DNA of 64,000 nucleotides from the NCBI GenBank assembly GCA_973895155.1, contig OZ316896.1, forward strand, positions 18,476,001-18,540,000, in the 5' to 3' direction. Shown piece by piece: positions 45,583-57,635 of this stretch. Each line of letters starts with the position of its first letter. The first letter of the stretch is position 1. The notes beneath the pieces were generated by a model. The model was not told the DNA's origin. It searched no databases and was given only the letters and a program-made list of their open reading frames with translations. Source of the DNA: Marsupella aquatica. Taxonomy: Eukaryota; Marchantiophyta. The translations under genes and the position numbers were made by a program.

Positions 45583-47167
45583 TAATCAGCCTAATAGTGT
45601 CATCTTTGGTTAAGAATTGAGTGAGAGCTTTCATTGGAATGAGTTTTTTTAAATCACCATTTTGAGTGAGAGCTTGAACTCCCAAATATTCCTTTCTTGT
45701 TACATCTCACTTGCTGCTGTAACACAGGTCATCTCTGGAAAGTTTAGCTGAGGTCCATGCAAGTTGGCAAGGCTATCCTAAATTTTAAGCAAACCCAGGT
45801 TCCATCTGGGTTTCTTTTCCTAAGAGCATGCGCACTGGTTTCATGGCTGTTGGGACAATTTTGGGGGGCCAATACAGGACAGTAACGTCACACCCTCCCC
45901 AAAGAATAAATTTATTGCACCTATAGCTTACATTCAACCATGCATCAGCTTCAGCACACAAAAATTGTCACAAATCCTGGACGATAGCAACGAATGTGAA
46001 GACAGTGTATAACCTAAACATGCGACAACTGCAACACAGATGTGTTCTGCCAAAGCAAGTAAAACCTGTTTGGCGAACAGGAAAACCAGCAGAAATGCCA
46101 ATCAGCATTTCAAGTTTAGGGTCTAGGTGCAAGCTGTTCAACAGGTACGAGCCCAAAAGGTCCCCTCTGCCCAATAACTACACCCATGCCGGTGCGAACC
46201 CCAATGAGGAGTGCAGGTGTGGGTGCTCTATTTTTTTTGCTTTGGAAGGGAATTTTCTACTAAATTGTGTGAATTATTTTTATGCCGTCTGGCACTCTGG
46301 CTGCTCTCATCGTTCTATTTTCTCACGTCAGGTACAGTACTGTACTTACTGTTGCCCCTTATCATTGGAAGCGCCAATTTCACGCATGCAAGGCTGTGAT
46401 TATTTTTTGGGGGGATGGGCATTGTCAATAGTTTTTTACATCACTTTTGTATCCTATCACACTGAGCCCATTCCTGGTCGCTTTTAAAAACAAAACTGAG
46501 CCCATTGAGCATTTTTATTCAATGAAAAACTAGCAAATTTAAGAACTTATGAAGTTTTGGGTGTATGTTTTATTCCAACAAAACTTATTTAGGGATGCCG
46601 AACGATACACTGTAGATTCTAGTGTGATGTGATTTTATGTAATCAAGAATTATTTAGGGACATAGATTCTTTTGTTTGGAAAGACCCAAATCAGTTTACT
46701 AATAACAGCAGAGAACATGCAAGTGGACAACCCACAAGCCCCAAAGAAAGGGACCCACAAGAAACAACGTCCGTGCAAGAAATGTGCATTTATCTCCTGT
46801 ATCGCATATTACCATAGTGTCATCTCTGTCAGTACAATAAATAAGTTCTGTACAGTAGTTATTGAAAAAAATAATCTGAGTGACAATATATTTTAGAGTG
46901 TACAAACTACCAAATAATTCTGTCATGTACATTATAAGAATATTACAAGCATCTTCATGTAAATAACTTTTTTGTGTGTGATGACACTTCCCCATTGCAA
47001 TTACTTCCTGGAATAAAAATAAATTAATATGTTGTGCAGGTCACAGCAAACAGCAGTTATGGCCCTACCATAACTGCTGACAGAGCTTGGTACAAACGCT
47101 CTCAGTCTCTGAAATTTGGACCACATAATTCTGGTCCCATATGCCGTCTACCCCACTTCTAAACTAA
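45583..47167. other. Gene-less spacer
   Basis: A 163-codon plus-strand open frame (45996-46487) starts with a non-ATG codon and shows no domain, so I do not call it. Nothing else is recognised. Confidence 0.4.
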
Positions 47168-47176
47168 TTTCCTGTG

Positions 47177-48117
47177 GAGGTATATGTTTGATGGGACCTC
47201 TTAAAACTAATTTATGTGGTAACTTTTGTAAACTAGTCTCCCTTTGACACCTTTGTGTCAGATGTTCTTGTAAAGTTATTATAATGAGTTTTAGTTTGAT
47301 ATTATCACCAATAAGAATTACTATAAAATTTAGAGTCACACTGTGCTGAATGACAGACTACACCGTTGAAGAATTGCAGAGTAATCACAACCGTCGAGGG
47401 AACTTTGAGTTCCTAAGTGAATACAATATAGTTCATGTCTTCAGGTTTGATTTCTATCATATAGTTCGTCTTTAGGTTGCTTCACGCAAATTATGCACAT
47501 GGTTTGCATGATGTTTGGACGTATTTCTTTGTTCTTTTGTCTAAGTATGGAATGAATCCTCTACTTTTGACCAATTGGCCCCTATTGCAATGCTCAAAAA
47601 TTCTCTAAAGTGTGGGACAAAGACGGCATGGATGTTGTCCTCACACATCTAGACCCCAGATTTGTCTAAGTATGGAAGGAACCAAAGATCTTTTACTTTT
47701 GACTATTTTTCCTTGTTACAACTTTCAAAATTTGTCTAAGTGTGAAACAAAGATAACATAGAATCAATCCAAACGGAAAGTATTTGCTAGCCTGCAAGAA
47801 CTAGACTAAATGTTGTACAAACCTGTTATCATGTAGGAGCCAATTCCCTAAAACGCTATAATCATATGAAGATATAATTCATTATGTCTTCAAGCATAGA
47901 GGTACACAGGTTGGACTATGACGCGACGCTCGATGGGAAATGTATGGTTGGCTATGCAGTTAGGCACCACATATATAAGAACCATGTGTACATAACCTAT
48001 GTAGGGGACCTATTTTGTAACAAAATTTTTGTTGGGGGGCCTTGTTTGCAACAAAAGTTTAGTAGGGCCCTATCATGTAAATATATTTTGGAAATGGTCC
48101 CATCAAGCATATACCTC
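47177..48117. mobile_element. Mutator-like non-autonomous element, copy 1 (941 bp)
   Basis: The left end GAGGTATATGTTTGATGGGAC at 47177 and the reverse complement of the right end, GAGGTATATGCTTGATGGGAC (ending 48117), form terminal inverted repeats. Flanks read TTTCCTGTG (47168-47176) and TTTCCTGTC (48118-48126), a 9-bp target duplication with one mismatch. A GAG start and 9-bp duplication are typical of Mutator-like elements. The interior has no transposase; the open frame at 47884-48207 runs out through the right end. It is the same family as 51904-53009. Confidence 0.8.
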
Positions 48118-48126
48118 TTTCCTGTC

Positions 48127-49084
48127 ATGCCAAGGGTGCACTTGAACGGGTTTCCAAGAAATGCTATTGCTATATTTGTGTATTTTGTGATGGGGTCAAA
48201 AAATTAGGAAATTTTCTCTGCCCCATAGCACTTAATAAAATTTGTTTCCTCTTGAAAATGTGTGAATGGGTTGGAGGGCTATAGAGAGGACATATATGGT
48301 AGGTATTGGATTGGACCCAAGGGTTATGGGCAGGTACAATACAAAAAATGACTGTAGGGGCCGGAGGGCTATGAGTATGGTACAGGATTGGAGGGCTACC
48401 GGTATGGCAGTCAACTGGGTGGAGTGTAGGATGATTTGGCAGCCGGCGGGGAGGTGGAGATGGCTATGGCAGCCAACTTGGTGGAGGCACGATGGTTGGC
48501 TGTTGGCTGCTGCCTGCCTGCTCTCGTGCCTGCTCGCCTTTCTTGGCCTACTAGCCCTCTGCATTTGGGCTGCACCCTAGCCATTCGCCCCGACCCGCCC
48601 CCAACAGTCATACAGAGGGAAAAATGTGACACTTCATGAGCGCATCTGTTGTGAGTGGGGTTGTGAGCCAAGAATTTAAACCTAGAGACCTTGCCTAATA
48701 GCAATTAAATTATAAGTTGTCACTGTGGATTTCCAGGGAAATTACTTGCAGCATCAGCATGGCATGTGTGCATGGGTGGAAAATTGAACCATGCTATTGC
48801 ATGGTGTAGTGTACGCAAACACTATGGTACTTCGAGATGTTTGCTTTCTACTTCTGCTTGACAATCTATCAATGAATATAGAGTTATTATAGGACACGTA
48901 AAGTGTTATTTTGTATTCGAGCAAGATTTAATTTTGGCCACCAAGTTAAGACTTATTGATGTGAAGGGGAAGGGCATTATTGTGTTTAAGAAGGTGCAGG
49001 GATTTGGATGGCCTTAACAATGAATAGATTACACCTCTCAAGAGGGTGGTGTGGCTTACAATTGCCCAAGGGTGATTCTAAATA
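48127..49084. other. Gene-less spacer with a short GGAGGGCTA repeat
   Basis: Between about 48270 and 48410 the phrase GGAGGGCTAYNGNTATGG occurs three times. The adjoining 48430-48590 is GC-rich and open on both strands, with no recognisable product. Confidence 0.45.
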
Positions 49085-50570
49085 GTGGTCGACCTAGTCA
49101 CCCAGCACCCTCACCAATCCCAGCACCCACGCCTAAGTGCCCCTGGTGCCCAAACGCCTCCACGGAACTTCTTGAGAAAGCAACTTGATGCCCCTTGCAC
49201 CGCTTGCAACCCCTCCCATACGAAGCCGCACTTGCTCCCCCACTTGCTCCCTATCACGACCGTTACTCAACGGTCCTCACCGTCTGCACAAGCAACCAAG
49301 TACCTCGGCAAGTAACCCAACAGGATCTAGATTTCCCCAAGTCTAGCATCCTAACTCAAACTCTACAGATATTTGGTAAGTAGGTCAGTGATAGGTCCTC
49401 CCGTTGCCATAAGTCGAAATCAAAGCCGACACCCACTATTTGTCCAGAACAACCCCTCTTTGGGTGCAGCCCTGGTTCCCCCTTGTACCTATCCATCACC
49501 AACTAACCTCCCTGCCCCCAAGACATGATCATGGCCCAATTAGTGTAGCTTGTCCTAAAGCTCGTCCCATCACATCGGGACCAGAATGGCCCCGACTCTA
49601 GCAACCAGATCCCGGTTCTCACCCCACTGATGGTCTAGGGGCCATGTGCCCTTGGAACTCAACCTTCGCGCCTACTTGGCCTTGTCTCCCCAATGCAAGC
49701 TCCTTTGGGAGACTGTACGCGGCTTGGTTGTTGTTTCGGAAGGATTTGGCAAGCGGGAGAGATATCCCCTATAAACCCCAAGAACCCATGGCACCCCTAG
49801 ACCCAGCTGAGCTCAGAAGCATATAATCCTCCTCGAGGTCTTTCCAACGCACCTAGAAAGTCCTTCAATGGACTTCACGTTGGGAAGTTATCGTCATTTC
49901 CTTTTAACATTTTGCTTTAGTGTCGCGACCATCGCAGCTCACGACTTCAGCCCCCACCTGGACCCCAACCCACTCCCCTCATATATGCTTCTGGAAACCT
50001 GCCACCCCCGGACCTATTTTGGTCCCCCACCTGGAACCCCAGCCCGCATGTCTGGGCACGCCACCAATTGGTTATGCCCATAACTTTCTAGTCAGGCGTT
50101 CGTCAACAGAGTGCCTTAGCCCGTTGTGATCAGGCCGACCCAGTGCTCATGCCTAGGCCCTCAGATCTCATCGTCGTCCGGGACCCCCGATCAGCCATAC
50201 CCGGATTGGGCCGTAACTCGTGCCCCAAGCGTCCGTTGCCCATGAAGTAAACTCCATTAGCCTTGGGCCCAAGAGGAGCTCGCACCCAAACCCTCAGAAC
50301 TCAAAGTCCATTCGGGGGTCCGGACGGTTGACCTTGAGTCCAACCCTTTCCCCTTGACCTGATCAGCCCTCAGCTAGCCTAAGTCCTTAGTGTGTGTCGC
50401 CGGCTTAGCACCTTGCCTTCGCCAATGCCACGCCCCATTGCCCACAAGTCTCCTTATGCTAAATCCTCCCCAGATGGTCGTTTTGGGCCTGGACCATAGG
50501 GGAGTTCGACATTGAAGTCAGTGACGTCGGAGCTAAGTTTTAAGGTAGTCGAGTTTTACGACTTAAATCA
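49085..50570 (+). repeat. Dispersed repeat R2, copy a (~1.5 kb)
   Basis: The sequence aligns, in the same orientation, with 55782-56865. Shared phrases in order include AGTGGTSGACCTAG, ACCCTCACCAA, CATGGCCCAAT, CCATAACTT, AGGAGCTCGCACC/AGGAGCTCCCACT, CTTGAGTCCA and finally GAGCTAAGT...TAGTCRAGTTTT. It is GC-rich and free of long ORFs. Probably an old transposon or retroelement segment. Confidence 0.7.
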
Positions 50571-51893
50571 GAACTCCCGATGTGAGTAGGTGTTAACAAA
50601 CTTAGGTCATTGAGGGGGTTTTTTGAAAAGTCAGCTTAATTAATAACAATCATTTATCTAGAGACACTGACATTTTCACCATTTTGTTTGCCAAAAGCTC
50701 TCATAACATATGGTGGGCAGTCTGGCCAATGTGTTATGGAAATTTTTATAACACGTGCTAGCTAGAAGAATTTTGCAGTAGGAAGCACACAAGAAATATA
50801 TTAAAGACAAAATATCCAAAGTGGTATAAGTAAAAGAGAGTAAATACACAAGCATTTATGCCTAACTCTGCCAATCCTGGCCAAGCATTGCACTAAATCA
50901 TTAGTTAGGGTATGTCAAGTTTTTACTTTAGCTTGAGACTTCCATGTGAAATTCTTTTGATGGCAGAGAAGGTACAAGAGGGGCGCATCAGGCCTAAAAC
51001 AACTGCCCCTGCAATAGGTGTCTCTGGAGACAAATGCCCATCCCGTCCTATCTGACCGTTGCCTTTGAAATGTTGTAGATTTCAAAATTTTAAGTCAAAG
51101 TGATTTGTGATGCCCTACTGATTTCACACACAAAAAAATCTTCTTTCCAAGAAATTTGTGGTTTATTCTGTTGGCCCAGCACTTAATTATAGTGAATTGT
51201 GAAAATAATCACCCCTTCATGATCTGAATTAGATACATTGGGACACAAGGAAAAGCCTTTGACATTATCACCATTGGGAACCTAGTGACTTTTGGTTTAG
51301 GATTAGGACAACTAACTTCTGAGAATCTTATTACTTTCCAATTGAGACCCGGCCTTGTCAAAACTTTTTATATTTGGTGAGGAGATTTAACACGTCACAA
51401 AAGACAACTTGTGTAACCTAGCAAAGATGCTAATGGCACCTTGTTGTTGGGTGTGATGGGGAGTATAGCCTTGCTTTTGCATTTTCTCTCTTAAATTGCA
51501 TGTTGATTGATAATTTTGACACATTCTTATAGTATATTTAATACTTTTATAACCAACACACTGGACTGATCTTTGCATTTAGATGCTTCAGTACAAAGTT
51601 TTTGTTTGTCCTCCATAAAGAATGGAATTGATTCAATTCTGTAACATGGCAACAAAAACAGCCATTGAAGGTGGACATTGTAAGCATTGGCATTTTACTA
51701 CAACCTTTGCCAGTGGACTAGCAAAGAGTAGAAAAACTGAAAAGAAAATGTTTGCCCACAGTCCTACCCTTAGTTAGGACTCAACAGCCAAGATCTCAAC
51801 TCTGATCTTCACATTTTAAAGAAAATTTGTAGGTCATGTACGTAGCTGACACACACCACCAGTCATGTAGCTGACTGGAATTATTTATAACCA
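50571..51893. other. Gene-less spacer
   Basis: No gene, no bounded repeat. No primer-binding site is visible just after R2 copy a. Confidence 0.45.
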
Positions 51894-51903
51894 TGATATA
51901 GTA

Positions 51904-53009
51904 GAGATATATGCTTGATGGGCCCCCTGGTGAACCTTTCTTACCCGATGGGCCCCTAGGTAACTTTTTTTACCAAGTAGGACCCCTCTTAATGACCAGT
52001 ACACGTGTTCTTGTGTGGCGCCTACACCTGTCCTTGTGTGGTGCCTACTATGTATAGTGACTCCAGGAAAACTGCACGGTTGGACCATTCGGCCGACCTT
52101 ACATGGTTGATCAAGAAACCACAGAGATTATCCGAGAGAAACCGCGAAAAGCGACTGCCGCTATCAAAACTGTGATTTGAAGACAATATGCATTATGTCT
52201 TTGGTTTCAAAATTTGACATATCGCGTGGTAGTCGTACCAAGTGGGCAAATTCTGAACATTGAACTTGAATATTCTTTGTGGACATTTGGAGGTACCCCG
52301 CACTGACGCTGACAGTCGCGCATGAAAAAATTGTGAAAAACCTATGTGCACCGCATGAAAAACATATCTAATGACTACCCCGCGATACGGTAAAAATTTG
52401 AACCCAAAGACATAATCCATATTGTATTCAAGTTATGGTTTGGGCAGCGGCGGTAGCTTTTTGCAGTTCTCCCACATCATCTCCGCCGTTTCACCTGTTT
52501 CTCCCACATGTTTCTTCGACCATGCAGGGGTGGCCTCCCGCATGGTCCAATAGTCACAAAAATCCCATACAAGCAAACCTAATGACTACCACGCAATAGG
52601 TCAAATTTTGAATCCAAAGACATAATGCATATTGTCTTCAAATCACACTTTCGACAGTGGCAGTCGCTTTTCACGGTTTCTCCCGGATAATCTCCGTGGT
52701 TTCTCGGTGGACCATGCAGGGTTGGCCGCACGGTCCAACCGTGCAGTTTTCCTGGAGTCACTGTACATAGTAGGCCCGATAGTAGGCACCACACAAGGAC
52801 AGGTGTAGGCACCACACAAGAACACGTGTACTGGTCATTAAGAGGGGTCCTACTTGGTAAAAAAAAGTTACCTAGGGGCCCATAAGGTAAGTTTGACGAA
52901 TTCGTCGTATCGGTGCACGAGCTCTTATACCCGGAGTCCGAGGTTGAGCGGAAAGAAACGGCTCCAGGCCCCGAAAGGTTCAACGCGGGGCCCATCAAGT
53001 ATATATCTC
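51904..53009. mobile_element. Mutator-like foldback element, copy 2 (1,106 bp)
   Basis: The left terminus GAGATATATGCTTGATGGG and the reverse complement of the right terminus GAGATATATACTTGATGGG begin long inverted arms: left about 51904-52235, right about 52575-53009, the right arm carrying an extra ~80-bp insert. The 10-mer TGATATAGTA stands exactly on both sides (51894-51903 and 53010-53019) as a target duplication. A third, partial copy of the inner arm (around CAAAGACATAAT) lies in the middle near 52405. The GAGATA start resembles the ends of maize Mu. There is no transposase; the 159-codon minus-strand frame across the right arm is a by-product of the repeat. Confidence 0.9.
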
Positions 53010-53949
53010 TGATATAGTAGCTAGAGTCTCCTTGCTCCTGCACTATGGTAACAACCATAGTGGCTTGCTGGGCACTTACTCTTAGGTCTGGAGTTATTAT
53101 GAGACCGCAATTGATCTACCATACTTAGATGCTTGGTTAAGGGTAGATGTGGTACTACAGTATTCACTAACATGATCTAGTTAGTGAGTGGAGCTTAGAC
53201 CTCGACTTAGATTCATTGTTACAGAGTTCAGTAAAACTCTATGTTGTGGTCCCATGGACATCGTCTCTGGTGAAGTGAACCGTGTATCTCATGTGTCAAC
53301 TACTTGTGTGTAATTGGATGTTGCACATGTGCATGTTGTCCTATGAGTAGCAGTCATTTACTCAACATGGCTAATTCCAAAATTCCTTAGCACAAACACT
53401 GACTATGAGGTAATAATTGGCCATCAAATAGCTCCCTAAAATTCATATTGAGATGTTCTTGGATATTTATAGGAGAGATGGAGAATGAATGGAAAACACT
53501 TCGCCAATCCTCCTTGCATCAGGCAAGACAAAATTTAACATGAAGGGATGAGTGAGATAACTACTAATCACAAAGGGCACTATATAATGTGTAGCATGTG
53601 TTTGAGGGATAGAATCTTTGATGTGCAAAGCAAGGGTAGCCAAGACCCTTTGCAATGTAATCCCAACCCCCATTGACTAATAGAACGATGACTGTGTTTC
53701 TGCATAAGTATGCAAGAACAACCATGATAGGAGCCCAAATACGCTCATCATGGCCATCCAAAGAACTCTCTTAATACTTTAACCATCATGAAACAAACAA
53801 CAAAGTACTTTAATGGTCATGCACTTGCCCATTAGCCCGGCCCATTAGAGATAGTCATGTGCACATGAACCTCTTAGTGGGAACCGGGTTTCTGCCATGA
53901 TTTCTGGCCCTCAAAAGCCTTATATATTTCTTTTTTGAGTGGCAAAAAC

Positions 53950-54027
53950 CAGAAGTTCTCCACCGAGATTTGAACCCAAACCCACCTGGTTGCAAGGCAG
54001 AACTTTGAACCATTGGAATACACCTAA
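53950..54027 (-). mobile_element. tRNA-derived SINE head or tRNA pseudogene
   Basis: Read on the minus strand, TATTCCAATGG (54020-54010) fits a pol III A box and GGTTCAAATCT (53976-53966) a B box. They are 44 nt apart, the normal tRNA distance. Between them, CTGCCTTGCAACCAG forms a weak anticodon arm with TGC in the loop. There are too many stem mismatches for a working tRNA. No poly(A) tail or target duplication was identified. Confidence 0.45.
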
Positions 54028-54248
54028 TAATATACCTTTATAACAGTGCAAACAAAAGTTGCACGCATGCGACTGTAAGGAACAAAGTTGTTGCGCGCAC
54101 AAAGGCAATGACTATTTACGGGGAGAAACCTAGATTACAATTTAAGCACATTGTACAAACAATGTAAACACAACTATGAGAGCTTGGAGCAAGGTGGACA
54201 GACGGAGCTCAATTGCTGACAAACAATGGCATAGTGTTTGATGACAAA

Positions 54249-54278
54249 GTGCTTGGTGACAGAGTGCTTGGTGACAGA
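54249..54278. repeat. 15-bp perfect tandem duplication
   Basis: GTGCTTGGTGACAGA occurs twice in succession without a mismatch, with a partial third match on each side. Confidence 0.9.
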
Positions 54279-55781
54279 GCCCGTGACAAGAAGACAGGAC
54301 AACATAGCAACAAAAATGTCAAGGCTGCGATTTACTTCATAAAAACGTCGAGGCAGTTTACTCATAAAAAATGGCGAGCCTAATCACAAAGCACCGCTGC
54401 ACAGTAGTAGCATAGTAAAATGACTGGCACAATGTGTGCCATCGGAGCTCAAAATGTGCCAAAAATGCCGTTTTGGATCAAATAAGGTGTCACCCTCACC
54501 CTTTTTGTACCTCCCCCTTTAATTGTCATGGCCGGCTTCGGATTCCAATGGGTGAGGGATTCCAATGGGTGGATTCCAATCAGATCTCTTTGAACCACCA
54601 TTATCCCCAAGCTGTGGGAGGGAAAAAGCTTCCACTTTTTTGACTTTATTAAGAACATTTTTTACGACGTAGGGCAACCTGGATCTACCAGGTTTAGATG
54701 CGGGGACAATGGCCATTTAAGGATCACATGTATTGTACATCTAAATGTGTTTGAATCATATAATATAGGGAAAATATGCCCATAGTTATTCTCTGTGAAT
54801 GATTTGTTTGTCAAAGAATACCCATTAGATTCTATTTATCTAGTCAGTCAATATATCAGATTGCAGCAAGGACAACTTTGTTATTGTCATCAAGGTACTT
54901 TATTTATTTCCATCTTGGCTGTCAATATTTGTCTCTCAAAATATCAGACTGCACTCAGGACAACTCTGTCAAAGATTGTCTCAATTCTTGTATACTTATG
55001 TAAAGGTTGCGGCTTCCCCAAACACAACCATTTGATTTCTTGATCATTCTGTGAATCTTAGGATGACATTAACAATTGCAATGCACTCATGGCTCCAAAA
55101 TTGCAAGCCTTTCATTTCCCTTGCCTGTTTGGCCATAGGTGTTCAAAAAGCTTCCAACCAACGCCTGTGAAAACACATCCCCTAGAACCTTGAGTTCCCC
55201 TATTTTGACTATAGCAAAATTGCTCTTGGGTGCAAGAAAATAGTTGGCCAAAACCTGGGTAGAAGCCATAGTTGGTTTCACAAACATAAAACATATCTTT
55301 AGGTTGTGTAGCTCACTTGTTGCCTCACTTGTAGACCTTGTGACTTGCACAGAATGTTTCAAAACCAGACTGACAGATTTCTCAGTAGTGTATCAAATCA
55401 TGCCATGAGTGATGTTTTGGGGCCTGGTGCCTCATTTGCAGTTTAACTTTGTGATTTGTGGTTCCGTTGGGCATATGTGGGAGTGGAAGTCTGACTCTCC
55501 CACTCCCCTCGTTTGGGGTTCTTGCCAATGGGTTAATTTGGGTAGTGTGGGTTGGTGTAAGTCAAAAATTTGGGACTGCTTTGGGATGAACTATGGTCAA
55601 ACACCATGGGCCGGTGATTGATGAATTCATTGCAAGTCCTCAGGCAAAATGAGCTCCCTAATGAGAGTGTGAACAATGTATCTAGACAGTCAACCTCTTG
55701 TCATGTAACTCAATTGCCCCCCCGGATTTCCCCACCTAATAAAAAATGCTTATTCCACTTACATTAAAGCTCATAATTGCA

Positions 55782-56865
55782 AGTGGTGGACCTAGCCATC
55801 CAACACCCTCACCAAACTCAGCACCTTGTCCTAGGCATTTTGAGTCTCCCAACGCCAACACAAAACTCCGCAAGCAAGCATCCTGGTGTCCCCTGGAGCG
55901 TTAACAGCGTCGCCCATACAAAGTTGCACCTGCCCCTTAATACAACCGTCGCTCAACAGCCCCTAACATCTGCCCAAGCAAACAAACCAACCAGTAAGTA
56001 ACCTATTGCACTCTCAAAACCCAAGACCTTTGTCTTGTATCACTTGAGCCCAATGCTCGTTAGTAGGTAGGTCAACAAATAGAGTCTCCCAGGCCCACCC
56101 AACCTTACCATAAGCTGAAGCTAAGGTCAACATCTATTGTTCATCCAGGACATCCCACGTATCGGGTGCCGCCCAAGCTTCCCCACTTTCTATCGGTCAT
56201 TGACTGACCATTGTGTCTCCAAGACATGACCATGGCCCAATATCTAGCTTGTTCCAAGCATCGGGACCAGCCCAATTCTGACTCTTGTAACTGTCTTTAT
56301 GGGTCCAACTCACCTGGGTCGACCTTGAGAGCATGCCAAACTTAGACCTCAACACCTAGGCTTACTTTGCAACTTACGTCTGGTCCACTGAGAGACACCA
56401 CTCCCCTCATATATGTTTTTGGTGACTTGTCATCCCCAGACTAGCTTTGGTGCCCTATTTTTGGCCACCCACCACGACTTCAACCAACTTGACCGGGCAC
56501 CAAGCAAACTTGCTGGGACCATAACTTCATTGTTATTCTTCTGTAGAGAAAGTGCGATGCCCATTGTGATCGGGCTAACGAGGAGCTCATGCTTGGACCC
56601 TTAGGACTCAATATTGTCCATTGGGGTCCCTGAGTAGCCCCACCCATGCCCTGCTGATAGCTCATGGGATAAGCATTTGTTACCCATGAACCAAACTCTA
56701 TTGTGCTTAGGCCCAATAGGAGCTCCCACTTGAGCCCTCACAACTCAATGTCCGTATGCGGGTCCTGAGCGGTCCATCTTGAGTCCAGCCATGCTCATGG
56801 CCCAAATAGCTCTCATTGCTACGGCGGTAGAGCTAAGTGGTAGAGTAGTCAAGTTTTGCAACTTT
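55782..56865 (+). repeat. Dispersed repeat R2, copy b (~1.1 kb)
   Basis: A diverged copy of 49085-50570 in the same orientation, shorter through several internal deletions. It ends with the shared GAGCTAAGTGGTAGAGTAGTC phrase. Confidence 0.7.
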
Positions 56866-57635
56866 ATATTTTCTTCTCCCATCCAACTTAATCCAAAAAA
56901 TCTCTTAGTCTTTTCACCTTAAACCCCCTAATTGTATTCCCCTTCCCTCTCCCTTGCCTCATTCTCCCATAAGGAGCCAGGAGCAACTCTAGGTTACTCC
57001 AATAGAGTTATTCTGTGAAATGGGCAACACTTTGAATGTCCCCACCTCCATTTATGTTCAAAGAATGTGCAAATATAGTAGTCACAATATAAAATCTATA
57101 ATTTTAAATTTTTTTTAAAGCGAGTTCAGTGCACCCGCCCCCCACCTGCTTGACAGCTGGAGGAGCAGAGGTGAGAGGCTCGGCAGGAGGGCCCAAACCA
57201 CTCTGAGGTTCGGGGGGAGCTTCGAGGGACAGCCTTTTCCCTCCCCTATCCTTTCGGTCTGAAACAAAGGCCACCAAACGAGTCACACGGAAGGGCTGAG
57301 ACGGTGAAGCTAGATGAGTGAGGGGCAGTGAGTTGTGTTCGTGTGGGCCACACGCTGATATCTTCTACAACTTGGTGTTCACTGATCACTGATGATGCAC
57401 TCTCGTCTGAGTAGCAGTAGTCCAAGATTCTGGGTCGCAGAGACTCCAGATGCTCGAGAATTGGTGAATTACACAGCTCATTTGCTTTGTTGAGTGAGAG
57501 GAGGCTGTCTCAGTTTAACTCTCAAGAGATAGATAGATCATAGGAACAGATTGAGCCTGTGTTGTGGGTTTTGGCAATTGGTGGGTGATAGGCTGATTTG
57601 ATAGACAGGACGGGGAGGTGGAAGGGTTCGGACTC
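56866..57635. promoter_or_regulatory. RBD1 5' flank
   Basis: The 770 bases before the RBD1 start hold its promoter and 5'UTR. The last ~300 bases are GC-richer, with several short GATAGATAGA-like runs. A start site cannot be placed. Confidence 0.3.

Larger units (their letters stand above)
53020..55781. other. Gene-less spacer with SINE-like unit and short repeats
   Basis: It contains a tRNA-derived unit (53950-54027), a 15-bp perfect tandem at 54249-54278, three ATTCCAATGGGTG-type copies near 54541-54580, and a ~32-bp direct repeat (AATATATCAGATTGCAGCAAGG-type) near 54850 and 54937. No gene recognised. Confidence 0.45.

Noticed and set aside
45996-46487. 163-codon plus-strand open frame
   Set aside because: It begins at a non-ATG codon, has no recognisable domain or splice context, and its composition looks random.
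52579-53058. 159-codon minus-strand open frame
   Set aside because: It runs along the right inverted arm of a Mutator-like element and past its end. Its internal peptide repeats mirror the DNA repeat, and no protein family is recognisable.
53950-54027. Functional tRNA gene
   Set aside because: The boxes are spaced correctly, but acceptor and anticodon stems have too many mismatches.
49085-56865. R2 copies as long terminal repeats of one retrotransposon
   Set aside because: No TG...CA ends, primer-binding site, polypurine tract or gag-pol remnant was found, so they are left as dispersed repeats.
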